Below the pieces are notes generated by a model that saw nothing but the letters and a program-made list of their open reading frames with translations, searched no databases and was not told the DNA's origin. This document shows positions 20,327 to 33,800 of a DNA stretch of 64,000 nucleotides, piece after piece. Origin of the DNA: Chrysemys picta bellii (lineage: Eukaryota > Chordata > Testudines > Emydidae); NCBI RefSeq assembly GCF_011386835.1, contig NC_088809.1, forward strand, positions 21,707,067 through 21,771,066, in the 5' to 3' direction. A program made the position numbers and the translations under genes. How positions within the stretch are numbered: position 1 is the stretch's first letter; each line of letters starts with the position of its first letter.

Positions 20327-21240
20327 CTGGGGGAGGAAGCGGGGGTTGTTTGCAAATTAGCAAATAACCAAACAACAATAGTCACTCCCCGAATTAACGA
20401 GGTTTGGCTAGACAGTGACTAAGGGGCAGCTGGCGCTAGGTGCCGCTGTTGGCTAATGGTGATATCTGTAGCAGTGAGACGTTTCTGTACTTCCACAGCG
20501 CTGGGCTAGCAAGGACTTGGCCCTGCAGGCAGCAGGCAGGTGGTTTGGCAGAGCTGGGGCAGGGAGGAGGGAGCAGAATTGGACTGGCAGGGGATACTCC
20601 AACCTCGGACAGCAGTGCATTGGCAGAGCGGGTGGGAGCTGTGCTGGAGTGGCTGGGAGCGTGGCAGGCCATGCTCATGGTGTATGGACCGGTCCGTGTG
20701 GGGGGGACCACAGATTGCAATAGCACAAGATGTTGCAGGTCCGATTGAGATGTGTTGTCAGAGCTGGGGGAGGCAAGTGCCCACAGCAGCAGCCCCGCAG
20801 CATCGTGCCTGGGCCCAGGCAGCTCTGTCAGCCTCCTGCGTTCAAGAGACCCAATTTCACTCCAAAGAGGAGAGCATTTCCGGAACAAGCGCCTTCGTTC
20901 CCAGCCCGCTCACAGTAACTGCCCTGGCCGCATGGCTGCCTGCCATGAGCAGAGTCTGGGTGTGACGCTGCATTTCTTAAGGGAACCTGCCTCACAGCTC
21001 TCTCTCTGTTCACAGAGTGACACTCGCACAGGGGAAGGGCCCGGAAGGAAGTCTGCCTTGATACGGTTTGCGTCCAGGTTGCGGGGCAGACACAGCTGAC
21101 CACATCCCCAGCTTCACACTCCCCATTCTTATAGCACCGCCGGGTCCTTCGTTAAGGTCAGACGTCGGCAGCCGAAAAGGAGCTTTACATCTTCTATCAC
21201 CAGAATCTCATTCAAACAGGAAAACAACCAAAGGCAGAAG

Positions 21241-21448
21241 GCAACTTTGAGCCCTCTTTGAATTCCTCCTGGTGCTTTGAACCAAAGCAGTAACACTGAA
21301 GGCAACAATTCTCCATTCTTCAGTAGGGGCCCAATCCTGTGACGTGCTGAGGGCACTTAACGGCACTCAGGAACCTTTCAGGATCAGGCCCCATAGTTCC
21401 ATATGCCAGGCTGTTATTATCCTGTAACATTTATACTGCATTGGTGCC
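21241..21448. repeat. 208-bp insertion private to copy B
   Basis: Copies A and C read AGGCAGAAGGCCTAGAGGCC across this point, but B has about 208 extra bases. The insert contains GGGCCCAATCCTGTGA and, further on, CAGGATCAGGCCCC, an inverted pair typical of an old DNA-transposon-derived repeat. It may be an insertion in B or an ancestral segment lost from A and C. Confidence 0.5.
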
Positions 21449-21959
21449 TAGAGGCCAGCCAGGCCTGGGGCCAGTTGTGCTGGGGACTCCAACAGACAGA
21501 GCTAGTGTCTTCCTAGATGCCAACCACACGTGCCCATGGGCTGAAATCAGAGCACATGGAAAAAGCTAACGTTAGCGTGGTATCAAAGCATCACTCCAAC
21601 TAGTAGAGACATTGTCTACACCTAGTGGTCTCTGGTACCCATTTGTGATACGCTGCATGCACAGAAGGGAAGAAGGGAGGTTAGTTCTGTGGGACAGTGA
21701 AGAACAGAGGAGATATGTGGATTTTTTTCATGAATTGTCTATTTGATTGCAATCATGAAATCTGCCACATGGATGCAAGGAGTTAACTCAGTCCTAGGTG
21801 GCTTTGTTGTGCGGGGGGCCTCACAGTGTTTTTGTTTTGTTTTCTTGTTCGGCTGGGCAGCGCTCGAGGGTTTGGGTTTTTTTGTTTTTATGTTGTTGTT
21901 TCGGCCGGGCAGCGCGGGGGGGGGCGGTTTCGGCGGCACAAAACTGGGGGGGGGTTGGG

Positions 21960-22645
21960 GCTTTGGGTGGCCCGGCCCGGCCCAGTGCTCCGGAGGTTTG
22001 GGCGGCCTGGCCCGGCCCGGCGCCCCAGGGGTTTGGGCAGCGTGGCGCAACGGTAGGGGGCGGGGGTTTGGGCGGCCCGGCATGGCGCTCAGGGGCGGGG
22101 GGTGGTTTGGGCGGCGTGGCGCTGGGGGTGGGTGTGGGGGTTTGAGTGGCCTGGTGCAGCGCCTGAGGGGGGGGGGGGCGCAAGTTTTTCGGCGACGCTG
22201 GGGGGGGGGAGCGGGGGTTTGGGCAAACCAGCGAGGTGCTTGGGGGGGGGGGGGCGGGGGTTTGGGCGGCCCGGTGCAACGCTCGGGGGGGGCGGGGGTT
22301 TGTGCGGCGAGCTGCTCGGGGGGGGGGCAGGGGTTGAGCGGCCCAGTGCAGCGGCTGGGGGTGGGGCACGGGGGTTTAGGCGGCCCGGCGCGGCGCTGGG
22401 GGTGGGGCACGGGGGTTTGGGCAACCCAGCGAGGCGTTCGACGGGGGCTGGGGCTTGGCCGGCCCGGCGCAACGCTCGGGGGGAGCGGGGGTTTGTGTGG
22501 CGAGCTGCTCGGGTGGGGTGAGGGTTTGGGGGACCCGGCCCGGCGCTCGTGGGGGGAGCGTGGGTTTCGGCGGCCTGGCGCTCGGGGGGGCGGGGGTTTC
22601 GGCAGCCCGGCGCGGCACAGTGCTGGGGGGGGCGGTGTTACGGCA
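21960..22645 (+). repeat. GC-rich minisatellite, copy B
   Basis: The same GGTTTGGGCGGCCCGGC-based array as in A and C, shorter by a few units and with longer G homopolymers. Confidence 0.8.
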
Positions 22646-23422
22646 GGGCGGCGCTCTTCTTTTTTGCCAGGGGCAGCAAAACAGTTAGAGCCGGCCCTGC
22701 TTGAAGCTCATGAGAAGCAGGGTGTGCAGAGAAAGAGACTGTTAATGTCTCCAGAAGAGCTGGGGTACGAGGGCTAAGTCGGGCCTACCTAATTCTGGAG
22801 GGAAATTGTCTACATGGTAAGTTAGTGCGCAGCAAGTTAGCGTGCTCTAGATTCACACCCTGGCTTGCTGTGCACTAACTCGCCCTGTGGACAAGCCCTG
22901 AGAGAGGTGCAGCTCATCCCTGAACCGGGACAGGAACAAACGATCAACTTCCACCCTTTCAGTTTACGGACACTGGGCCAAAATTTTCCATTGCAAGATT
23001 TTTTCTGTTGAGAGAAAATGGCCTTTTTGTAGCAAAAAAATCAATTTTCACCTGCACTGTTTGGGGGGTGTAGCAATGTGGACTCACCCCTACGGCACCT
23101 CCTGCTGGTCATCTCAGGGAATTACCTCACTAGCCTCCGGAGCGCCCTCTGCAGGCCAGTGATCCGCCTTACCGCTGGCCCCGTGTCCCTCCCAGACCCC
23201 GGTGCCCTTTTATCTGGGGTGCTGCCCCCTGGCAATGCCCCCACACTCTGCCTCTGGGTCTCCCCTCTCTGGGGAACCCCCAACCCTCTAATCCCCACCT
23301 TGCCTCACTCTGGGCTACTGCCAGTCACCGACTAGCCCCCGCGCCCTGGGGCGGGCTGCAGGGTCAGCCACTCATCATAGGCAAGGTCAGGTCTGGACCT
23401 GCTGCCTCTATGGTGCCTTGGA

Positions 23423-24030
23423 TAGGGTTATCATATGTCCGGTTTTTCCCGGACATGTCCGGTTTTTTGGTAATCAAACCCCCGTCCGGGGGGAATTTCC
23501 AAAAAGCCGAACGTGTCCGGGAAAAATACTCCCAGCTTTGCCGGCATCCCCGGCTTACCCTAGAGCAGGCTCCGGCGACTGCTGCTGCTCCCTGACTCCT
23601 CAGCTCTGTGCAGCTGAAGAGCGGAGTTGTCCGAGTGCTACCGGCTTCACGGTTTGCCGGGCAGCCCCCAGACCTCCAGACCCTGCCCCCGGCCGGGCGC
23701 TTCCCCTCCCGGACTCCGGCTGCGCTGGGGAAGTGCCCGGCCGGGGGCGCAGTGGGTCTGGAGGTCTGGGGGCTGCCTGGCAAACCGTGAAGCCGGTAGC
23801 ACTCGGGCAGCTGTTTCGTGTGGCTGGGAGGGAGGAGGGGGAATGCGGGGCGCTCAAGGGAGGGGGCGGAGTTGGGGTGGGGACTTTGCGGGAGGGGCGG
23901 AGTTGGGGCAGGGAAGGGGCGGAGTTGGGGTAGGGACTTTGGGCGAGGGGTGGAGTTGGGGAGGGGAAGGAGCGGGGCCAGAGCCCCGTGGAGTATCCTC
24001 TTTTTTAAAACCTTAAGTATGGTAACCCTA
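23423..24030 (+). mobile_element. Non-autonomous hAT element, copy B
   Basis: It is orthologous to 6178-6796. The target duplication is GCCTTGGA on the left and GCTTTGGA on the right, one base changed. Confidence 0.85.
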
Positions 24031-25154
24031 GCTTTGGACAAGGCCCTGCAGCCTGGGGAGTTGTCAGCCTGGAGCTCCCCAGCCCCTCTGGCCTTTCCCC
24101 AGCCTTGCCTCACTCTAGGCACCTCTAGGTAGGCCCCCCCGGCTTGGCCTCCCTGGAGGCAGAGAGAGTCTGTCTGCTCCTGGCCCAGGGTCCTCTTATA
24201 AGGGCAGGCTGTCTCTGCTACGCTCCTGCATTTCTCATCCGAGTTCTGGCTTCTCTTGAGAGCCTGCTGCTCTCGGCAGGTGCCGTGTGAGATTATGACG
24301 CTAGCAGACCAGGTGCCAGCTCATGCCAAGGTCCCCCTGTCTCCGCTGAAAACAGCCAAATACAGACTGGAAACAGTCTTGCACCCCTGTGTATTAGTGT
24401 TGTTAAAACAGTTATTCGAATTATAAGAATGTGTTTAGCCTTTAGACTGCATTAAATGCATGTGAGTTGCTGCAGCTTTAATCTAATGTGTAACATCTGT
24501 ATCCTATATGGCAAGGTAGTATTTGAGCAGTTATATTGTAAGCCTCTGTAACTGTATAAATCACCCGACTGGAGAGAGAGATTAACTCGTGTGATGGACG
24601 GATCTGCAACTGAAGGTGTTACATCCTGCTTAGCAAGAAAGGCCCATGGACACCAGATGGACTATTGTGGACAAAGGACAAAAGACTTTGTTGCTCTGCT
24701 CTTCCCCCGCCCCCGCACCACAATGAAGATGAGGCATGCAATTGGATTCCTCACATCAGTTGAGGTTGCAGCTCAGAGCACATGAGAGGAGGAGGATAAA
24801 ACCCCTAACAAAGAGGCGCTGATTATCTTTGTGCTGCTTGGAGTCTGAGGGGCAAGGTTTGTTAGGCATAAGCAAGAGATCCCCAGTTGCTTAGTCTTAA
24901 AGGACATATAGAGCTTGCTTATTATAGACTTCTATTACCTTTTGAAACTTAAGATTGTAACTCATTTGTGCGTGTATGTTTACCTGCTTTAACCTTGTAA
25001 ATAACCCTCTAGTTTCCTTTTCCTGTTAATAAATCCCTATATAGTTTATTATAGGATTGTCTACAAACGTTGTCTTTGGTATGAGATTTAAGGTACAATT
25101 GACCTGGGGTAAGTGACTGATCCTTTGGGACTGGGAGTAACCTGAATATTGCTG

Positions 25155-25248
25155 CGTCTGACGAAGTGGGTATTCACCCACGAAAGCTTATGCTCCAATA
25201 CATCTGTTAGTCTTAAAGGTACTACAGGACTCTCTGTTGCTTTATACG
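25155..25248 (+). mobile_element. Penelope-like terminal fragment, copy B
   Basis: A 94-bp insertion between GAATATTGCTG repeats at 25144-25154 and 25249-25259, with the same hammerhead-like core as at 7917-8010. Confidence 0.55.
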
Positions 25249-27841
25249 GAATATTGCTGTGATTCTTGGTGTAAGGGACCATCTATCACAAGGGTGGCTC
25301 ACCTGCGTGGCAAGACAGACTGGAGTACCCACGGGGACTGTCTGTGACTCCATGGTTAGGCTTTTTTAGCGCCTGAGGAGTTTGCACTTGATGATTGGTT
25401 GGTGAAATCTAAGTGGAGACCTCACAGCCAGTTTGGGGTTTGTGCCCTGGGGTTGGTACGCAGGCTCTTGGGGCCCGGCAGGCAGCAAGACAGAGATTAG
25501 CTGTAGGGGTAACAGTTTACAGAGGTGCTGAGACAGGTTTTCTAACCCTAGCAGTAGATGGGGCTGTGACCGCAGCATGGCTCAGCCCAGGCATTCGAGC
25601 ACCACTAGTCAGCCTGGCTTCAAAACCATGAGATTTTTTTCCTAAAGTTACACCTGTCTCCCATCCCGTAGTATTGGAGCATCCCCCAGTCTCTACAGTA
25701 TTTACCCTCACAGCACCTCGTGCGGCAGGGCTGGTATCCCCATTGGACAGCTGGGGAGCTGAGGCTGAGAGAGACTAAGGCCCAGACGCTCAAAGGTGTT
25801 TAGACTCAATGGAAATTAGGTCCCACAGGGACTCTGCGGCAGCGCAGGGGCCTGAAGCCGGTCTCCCTGTGTCCCAGGCTGGAGCGCTGACCTAGGCCCA
25901 CCACCGCTGTCTTTTATTTCCCTTCTGCTTTTTGAACCTCGAGGGGTCACGTTTCAAAGAAAAACGACAGCCAAGAGTCCCCTGGGATCACAGGAGTCTG
26001 GGAGCTGGGACTTTAAGCAAAAACACTAAAATCATGAGCTGCCCGTGCTGTGACACTGGTTTTTTAAATGAATAGATCCTCTGGTGACGTCTTCAGTTGG
26101 ATTCTCACCTAAGCTTTGCCCCTGTTACGATCCCGCGTCCCAGCGATGTTCTTACACTACGTCATTGCACGGCTGCCCCAGGGATCTTCTTTAAAGGGTT
26201 AAAAAAGCCATTGCCACTTTGAGCTGAACTACCCCCTTCATTGCTTGGCTGCAGGGCTGTGCGCCACAAACCCTGCCGGTGCCCGTCCCGCTGCAGCCTT
26301 GTCTGCACTATTGCTACCGTAACCCACGGTCACATGGTGTCTCTGTCCCCCTTTAGTGGCCAGGCCATAGACAGCGGTTTGCGTCACCTCCAGCGCTTGG
26401 GTTCACACAGCTGGGTCCTTTAACATGAGCAGCGGCCGATCCTGCTTTTAGAGCCAGAGTCTCAAGTCCCTACCAATGGTGCCCCGTCCATTACATTGGC
26501 ACTGCTCTGATCTACCTCTCTCGGACGTCAGCTGTGGACGCTGTTTGAAGCGCCCGATCCATGATACCTACTCTGAGCAGGGACAGCTAACACAGTGTCT
26601 AAAAAAAGCCAGCAGCCCACCTACCCTCAAGTTCCCACGGCCGCTATGACCCATGGGGCTGGCCCGGTGCTGGTGCTGGTGGGAAGTGTTTGCAAACTTT
26701 CCCTGGCTTAGACAGAGTTAAGGAAGTTCAGAAACCAGGATCCTGACATGAACGTAAATCCCGACCCATTGCGACTTAAACACACTCCTTGCAAAAACGT
26801 ATTGGTGACTGGGGGAGCGGAAAAGCCCCCGACAGCTCGTGCCCTCACGGCTAACGGCTGCTGCATACGGACCACAAAGGCAGCAGGCCCGGGAAGAATT
26901 TGTACCACCAGTGTCAGAGGTCATTGCCTCTGGGAGGCAGCAATGCCAGCAGACGCGCTGTATTTACACAGGCAGTCACTAGAGGGCGCTGGCGCCATTG
27001 TATTGTTGCCTTGAACCTGTTGCCCAAAGCACCTTGCGCTTAGGCTGAGATTCATTTTTACCATTGCCACCGGCTGGGTCCTGCCATTTGGGCCCTGTGC
27101 TGCGTCAGGGCCGTGCGGGGCTTTGCGGGGCTGTGATGCCGGAAGCAAACCCCTCCCACACAGCCTGGCACGCAGCACGCTCCCTGCACCATCCAGTGCC
27201 CACAGTGCCCCTCTGCAGACCGGCGGGTACAGCCAGGACCCTGTCCCTCCCCCACACTAGGTGGGGGCTGTCTACTTCGTCCATGTGCCTCTAGGGGAAC
27301 AATCTACTGCCCTAAGCCATTGTTCCTGGCAGCCTCCTCCTCTCCCACCCCCCCGGGGGCGGACCCCAATCCAGCCCCTAATTAGCAGCCATGAATCAGT
27401 CCCCTTTCTAGCAGACAACTCCACTGGTGCTCCCGGGGGGATCTGCGGCACACTGAGGTGATCACCTGAGCGGGCGGCACCGTTCTCACTCCTGCTGGCG
27501 TCGCTCAGGCTGTGAGAGCTCGCGGGGACATTTCTGTAACACACAACAGCCCATCCGTTAGTCCGGTAGCAATCCACGTGAGGCTAACGCGGCTAAGCCA
27601 CTGGGCCACTTTTCAACCTCAAAGATTTGAAAAGGACGTCCCGAAGCCTTGAAAACCGCCGCCGGGACTGGGTCGCGTTAACCAACGGCTGGCAAAAGGC
27701 CAGTGAGAGGAATCACGTGGAAGCTGGATTACATATGAATCAGCATGTCTGGCCAGGGCAGCGCGGCATGTTTAGAGATTAGCTACTGACTTTACCAACC
27801 CACTGGCACGTGGCTTTGAAAAGCCACAGGGGGACTAAAGT

Positions 27842-28033
27842 CCCAGAGCTTGTCTGCAGGGGGAGATTCACTGGCATTATCATACCAGTGTACTTATAGT
27901 GGATCAGGATGTGAACTGAACTAAACTTGAATTAAGGGCAGTTTTATTCCAAATTAGAGTGTGAACATAGGGGATTAATCCAGTTTAACTAATCCAGTTT
28001 TAATTCACACCTTTACTGGATCCAGATTAATGT
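27842..28033 (+). repeat. Old non-autonomous DNA transposon fragment (also 60692-60880)
   Basis: The left end GCTTGTCTGCAGGGGGA and the right end CCTGTGTAGACGAGGCCC are imperfect inverted repeats around an AT-rich body with an AATCCAGTTTAACTAATCC palindrome. The family is not identified further. Confidence 0.45.
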
Positions 28034-28332
28034 TCCTGTGTAGACGAGGCCCAAGATAGAACCAAATGAGCTGCCAGGCTTCAAATACAGTAATGAGAGA
28101 TCCTTAAAGTCCCTCCTGGAAAATCTAGCTTTGATTTTGAGTAAGATAATGGCAGAAATAATGCGTGGAGGCATCAAGAATGATGGGATCATGAGAAACG
28201 ACAGCGCTGGGGTTAGGTGAGACAGGCCGTGGTCACAGCTGAGGAGGCGGTCAAGATTTCATACAGTGACGTGATTTTGAGGGCCCATCTTCAGACACAT
28301 GCAAGAGGCCTTATTTTCAGTGCTTATTTTCA

Positions 28333-28520
28333 CAAGCTACCAAGGAAAGTGGTGGATTCTCCATCTCTTGATGTCATTAATAAAGACTAGATGCCTTTCC
28401 GGAATGTGTTTGCCCCAAAAGTAGCTATTGTGGTAGACAGGAGGCCTGTGATATGCAGGGGGTCAGATTAGATGCTCTAACTGTCTCTTCTGGCCATAAG
28501 TCTACTCATTTCTGAGAAAC
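28333..28520 (+). mobile_element. CR1 LINE 3' tail
   Basis: It runs from GGAAAGTGGTGGATTCTCC through GGGGGTCAGATTAGATGC to TCTTCTGGCC, the near-terminal sequence of CR1. It starts exactly where copy B of the large unit stops. Related tails are at 34797-34870 (plus) and 36808-36915 (minus). Confidence 0.65.
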
Positions 28521-28599
28521 CGAGTGTAGCATTGGGAGCAACTTGTGATGTTTTACTGTCTAGCCGGCTTAGTTCCTAGAATGAACACTCATTGAGCGG

Positions 28600-29280
28600 G
28601 GTGATCCACAGGGAGTAGCTCAAACCTCCAAAGGGTCTGGCCTGTGGCAGGACATTAGCACTGCAGGGGAGGGGTGGGTGTGGCAGTGACATCACAAAGG
28701 CTTTTTGCAGGACCTCAGCCTATTGGCCAAAGGTGCAGGGGAGGTGGTGACCTCACAGAGAGATGCTGACATCAGCCAGGCAGGACAGGGGCACAGGGCC
28801 AGGGAAACCTCAGAGACCCCTGTGGCTTTGCTTCAGCAAGTCTCCTTCTCGAGGTCTCTCTTTGAGGTCTGAGAGAGTATTTGGGTTCATGTATGTGAGC
28901 ACCAGGAGGAACCTCTTTTGAGTTTTCTCCTTTCTTTTTCCTGATTTCACTAGAAAACTGACGTCCCTGTTTAGAAGGTAAGAGCCTCCGAGAGGTTTGG
29001 AACCTGTTCAGTCTGATGCATCTGGCGCCAGCTGAAGTTTAGGCATGGAAAACACTAGCTTAAGGTGGTCAAATTTTATTCCCCACCTGGGATTTTGTCC
29101 CTTAGAATCTCTGAGGACATTAAGGTTTGTCCTTTTTCTTTTACCTTTTCCTCCATCCCTCCCTCCTTTCTTTTCATCTCTTACTTCTTTCGTCCTTTCC
29201 CCGTTCCCCTCCCACCACCAGGAGGGGTGTGTGTGTCGTGGGGGGTGCTCTACAACTCCCATTGTGGGAGGTCCACCGAA
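28600..29280 (+). repeat. MROH-associated leader/promoter segment, copy 1
   Basis: It begins GGGAGTAGCTCAAACC and continues through GTGACATCACAAAGG, GCCTATTGGCC and a donor-like CTGTTTAGAAG-GTAAGAG, then a CCACCACCAG acceptor-like site. The same block recurs at 30010-30540, immediately upstream of the MROH-like exons, and at 34970-35370. CRE-like (TGACATCA) and inverted CCAAT motifs suggest a promoter plus noncoding first exon, which is inference. Confidence 0.45.
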
Positions 29281-29654
29281 AAATGTGGGGCTGAAATAGT
29301 GCTCAGACAGTGATCCCCAGCGATGACCTGGGCCATCCTTTGGGCTCTCTGGTGAGAACCCTCATCCTCCCGCCCCTCGGTCTCTACCCTGATTGGCTGA
29401 GCAGGGGGTTATTGACAGGGAGGAGACTCAGGTCCCTGTTGTTTTCTTTTAAGACCAAGTAAATAGTCATAACCAGTCATATGTTCGACAAATTTTGCTG
29501 CTTCCCTGCAGTTCATTATTTTCTCTACCATTCCAGTTCTCCTAAAATACTTGCTGAATAATTACTATGAACTCTTGCTGGTCTGGAACTCACTTGAGAG
29601 CACTTTATTCAGGTCATTCAATGTCTGAAATTCAAGATCCGATGGTTAGTTTGA

Positions 29655-29790
29655 AAATCAGGGCTCTTGGGTCCTATTCCCAACTCTGCCACGGACTGGC
29701 TGTGTGACCTAAGACAAGTCAATTCTCCTTTCTCAGCCTTAGCTTCTCCCTCTTTCAAGTAGGGATAACAATCCGCCCCTACCTACCTCC
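29655..29790 (+). repeat. MIR-like SINE fragment
   Basis: GACTGGCTGTGTGACC, AAGACAAGTC and CTCAGCC in order match the MIR core. A similar fragment is at 36295-36425. Confidence 0.55.
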
Positions 29791-29814
29791 CGGCCGGTGG
29801 AGGATGGGGATCTA

Positions 29815-30017
29815 TTGGAGAGTGTCACTAGGAGCAGTGCATAAGATGAGGTGTCCTATCATGTTTACGCAGATCAGATTATGACATAATAGAATGGCTG
29901 AAATAGTCTATTTTATTTGTATTTTATTATGTTGCAATTGTTAAGAGCAGCAACTACTTAGCTCAGACTGAAACATCTCATCTAATTTTTGAGATCTAAG
30001 TGTCTCCTCTTTGTGTA
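29815..30017 (+). repeat. Inverted repeat, small pair, left arm
   Basis: This segment, including GCAGTGCATAAGATGAGGTG and GAGATCTAAGTGTCTCC, recurs as its reverse complement at 35966-36170, about 6 kb away. Confidence 0.75.
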
Positions 30018-30540
30018 GCTCAAACCTCCAAAGTGTCTGCCCTGTGGCAGGACATTAGCACTGCAGGGGAGGGGTGGGTGTGGCAGTGACATCACAAAGG
30101 TCTTTTTCAGGACCTCAGCCTATTGGTCAAAGGTGCTGGGGAGGTGGTGACCTCACAGAGAGATGCTGACATCAGCCAGGCAGCACAGGGGCGCAGGGCA
30201 AGGGAAACCTTAGAGTCCCCTGTAGCTTTGCTTCAGCAAGTCTCCTTCTCGAGGTCTGTCTTTGAGGACTGAGAGAGTATTTAGGTTCACGTACATGAGC
30301 GCCAGGAGGAACCTCTTTGAGTTTTCTCTTTTCTTTTTCCTGATTTTACTAGAAAACAGACGTCCCTGTTTAGAAGGTAAGACATTAGGGTTTGTCCTTT
30401 TTGTTTTACCTTTTCCTCCATCCCTCCCTCCTTTCGCTTCATCTCTTACGTCTTCTGTCCTTTCCTCTGTTCCCCTCCCACCACCAGGAGGACTCTGTGT
30501 GTGTGTCGTGGGGGGTGCTCTGCAGTGGGAACAGGGACAA
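30010..30540 (+). promoter_or_regulatory. MROH-associated leader/promoter segment, copy 2
   Basis: A near-copy of 28600-29280 that precedes the first recognised MROH-like exon by about 330 bp, making it the best candidate for the 5' region of that gene. It contains TGACATCACAAAGG, CCTATTGG and a donor-like GAAG-GTAAGAC at about 30376. Confidence 0.35.
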
Positions 30541-30868
30541 TTCTCCAACTTTGGGCAGTCGAGAGCCTGGGTGAGATAAGGGGCGTTAAAGCCCTTTGTG
30601 AAGGAGAAAGGGGAGTTTCACGGTGTTGAGCACCAAGGAATTCTAAACTTTGCTAAAACATCTAGTCTGCAGAAACCAGAAATGGTCGGGGCGAAGAGAC
30701 GGGAGAAATTCGGAGAGTGGTCACTATTGGGCAGGAATCGGAGGAGCGGGAGGCAGGTGGGGGGGATCCTGCTGGCTGTGTGGGGCCCTGGCTGTGTAAT
30801 CTCCTCACTGAGAAGTGTCTTTGTGGCCCGAATCTCACACGCTCCTTTGTCTCCTTTGGGTCTCACAG

Positions 30869-33800
30869 GAGCTCATTGAGGAGCTGCCTGATAACTCTCC
30901 ACCCGGCGCTGTCCTCGCTAACTCCCTGATTGCTGTGGGCAACCTCAGGTACCGAGACCCTCCGGCCCGGTTCCCCTAACCCCAGCGCTGCTCAGGCCCA
31001 GGGCTGGGAGTCACTGCCCCTCCCACTCCCAGGTCACCGCCCAAGGGTGGCTCCTCTGGCAGAGGTGCGGGGAAGGTTCACTCTCTCCTGGCTGGGCTGT
31101 TCTTTTCACTCCAGTAACATTGCAACGGCTTTGGGAGAGGCTCACTCCCAGGATCAGATACAGGAGGGGCAGCAGGGTGCAGGGAACAGGGGCTATTCCT
31201 GCCCTGCCACTGTCTGTCTGAGAAACCTTGGCCTTGTCATTCCCTGGCTCGGTGCCTCAGTGTCCATTCTTGCCAGCCTGTGCCCATTTCGCTGCAGTTT
31301 CACCTGCGTGTTGGTGCCAGTCCCATCCCCGCACTGCACAGTCTAATACCGGCTCCTCTCTCTTGCCAGCACCATGACGCCTGCCCTGGAACCAGAGCTG
31401 GAGACCCACCTCCTCCGAGCTGCCCTGCACGCCGTCTTCACCCTGGGCATGGAGAAGGACACCACCCAAGTGCAGGTAGATCATGCTGAAGTCATGGATT
31501 GAAGAGCCAGCTGTCATCCTGCCATGAATCCTTGCTAATTGCCTGCAGTGGGATGTGAATGAGAGAGGCCAGGATATGTGTTTGGGGTCTCACCAGTGCT
31601 TCCCAGAGACCCCACTTCCCATCCTGTGGCAGATGTAGCCCCAGTTTCCCTAACTCTGACCCATGGCTCTCCCTTGCTTTCAGGATCTGCCTAGGGTCTT
31701 GCCAGACCTCCTGGACGCCATGCTGGGGAACCTGCTGGCAGAGTCCCCAGACACCGACAGGCTCCAGTACATCTTGCAGGTGAGCCCGATCAGAGGGATG
31801 GGGGCAATTTTACCTTCACTCTTAGATCCATTTTCCAGTCTGTCCTCCTAGCCGGGCCCCCAGTGGGCATCCTTGGTCAGGGCAGTCAGTGCAATGCCTC
31901 CTTTCCCCACAGCACATTAACTACTGGATCGTGTCCAGGGTGCCGCAAGAGAGAGCCAGGGCCGTTAAGAGCAGCACGGCCCTGCTCAGATCCACCATCC
32001 CCCTCCCTGAGTTTGACGTAAGTGACCTCTGACCCCAGCTTCCTGACTCCAGGGGTAGGTGATCTGGCTCCGACGGGCTGTAGGATCTGCTGCTGCAGGG
32101 GCTGTGGGTTAGGAGTGTTCCTCTTGGGGAGGCAGAGTCAGAGCAGAGAGTGAGCCTGGCTTGAGTCAAGTTCTTCTTGTCCTAGTTAAGTGGTGACTCT
32201 GGACTTTTAAGGGGGCTGTGCTCCAGGTTCATGCCTCCCTGTCATCCTGGAGCAGCTGGGGAAGCAAGTCCTCATGGAGGGCCCTGCCCACAGCCCTGTG
32301 CTCCAGTCTTCCTTGGGGGCAGAGGAAATTAAGGGTCTGGCTCTAGCTCCTATCCTCTAGCATCTCCTGCAGAGGGGCTGAGGGGAAGGAGAGTCCTGGC
32401 CCGGGGGGGACGGGGAGCTGACAGGAAAATGCTGATGGAGTCCCCTCTCTCTCTCCCGTCCATTAGAACTCAGCGGAATTCCCCAGGATGGGTCACCACA
32501 TGGCACAGCTCGCTCTGTCCGTCAGTGACCCAGCCAAGGACATCAGCCGGCAGGCCAGGGAGGGGGTTTACCGGCTCTACCAGCTGCTGCTGCACCAGAG
32601 GGGTAAGGAACCCAGCTGGGAAATGGCACCCGCTAGAAGAGTGAGACTGGGACCCCAGCCAATTTCTCTCAGACTGACCCCGGCTGGAGGATGAGTCTCT
32701 CTATCTCTTTCTGTGTTCCACACCACGCCCTGCAATTCTGTTGGGCCGGGCACGCAGCGAGGACTCTGCCCACTGTGCAGCCACCAATGGGATTGGAAGG
32801 ACACAAGCCCTGCAACCAGAAGGACAAATGTGTGTGTGTGTGTCTCTCTCCCTGTCACCTACTCCCTCCTGGGGGAAACCCAGCAGCTGATGGGGGACAA
32901 GGTGAGCAGCTGCATTAGACTCAGGAGATTGGGGCGGGGCCCAGGCCTCATTCCCATCCTGTGGTCATTCGCTGGCCTGGCACAAGGAGCCTGGTGGGGA
33001 ATGAAAGGGAGAGCAGGTGCTCCTGGGAAGGGAGATGAATTCACCTCCATGAGCAGGAGCGAGCCAGCTTGTCCCTGGAGCAGCTCCACCCAGCTCTTTA
33101 GCCAGGCTAATTAATGACAAGCTTTGCCTCATGCCAGACTTATGTTCTTAGGACAGGGTGCTATCGCTCTTGGGAAGGGCAGGAGAGTCCCCCAAGTGCC
33201 CTGTGCGAGACTCTCCTGTCCCACAGGGCCGCACCCAATTCCTAGTGGTCTGGTGTCTGTGTCACCCGAGCCACCACCCAGAGTTGCTCCCATCACTGGC
33301 AGCCTGGGAGGCCAAGGACTGACGGGTGATGGCGTCTGACCAGGCAGGGCTGAGGCACATGCGCAGGGGACGCTTGTCCTGCTGCTGGCAAGGCTGGACC
33401 CGTTCTGGAGAGAACAGGAGGATTCAGTCAGCAGTAGGGTTACCATGTCTAATAAATAAAAAAAGAGGACCCTCCACGGGCCCTGGCCCCGCCATTTCCC
33501 CCACCCTTAGACCCGCCCCAACTCCGCTCCTTCCCCGCCCTAACTCCGCCCCCTCCTCCCTCCCACTCCCAGCCATGGGGAAAGGGCTGCCCCAGCGCTA
33601 CCGGCTTCACGGTTTGCCAGGCAGCCCCCAGACCCTGCGCCCCCGGCCGGCGCTTCCCCAGCGCAGCTGGAACCTTAAAGTCGGAGAGGGGAGGAGCGGA
33701 GTAGCTCAGCTGGAGCCGGGGAGGAGAAGTGCCTGGCCCGTGGCTCGGGGTCCAGAGGCAGGGGGGGCTGCCCGAAGCCAGTAGCGCTGGCTCGGGCAGC

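Larger units (their letters stand above)
14309..28330 (+). repeat. Segmental duplication unit, copy B
   Basis: The left edge GGCGTACGTCAGCAG matches 47720 and the region runs colinear with copy C. B has a private 208-bp insertion at about 21241-21448. It keeps about 350 bp (27490-27838) missing from C. It stops near 28330, where CR1 tail sequence begins and C continues with different sequence. Confidence 0.9.
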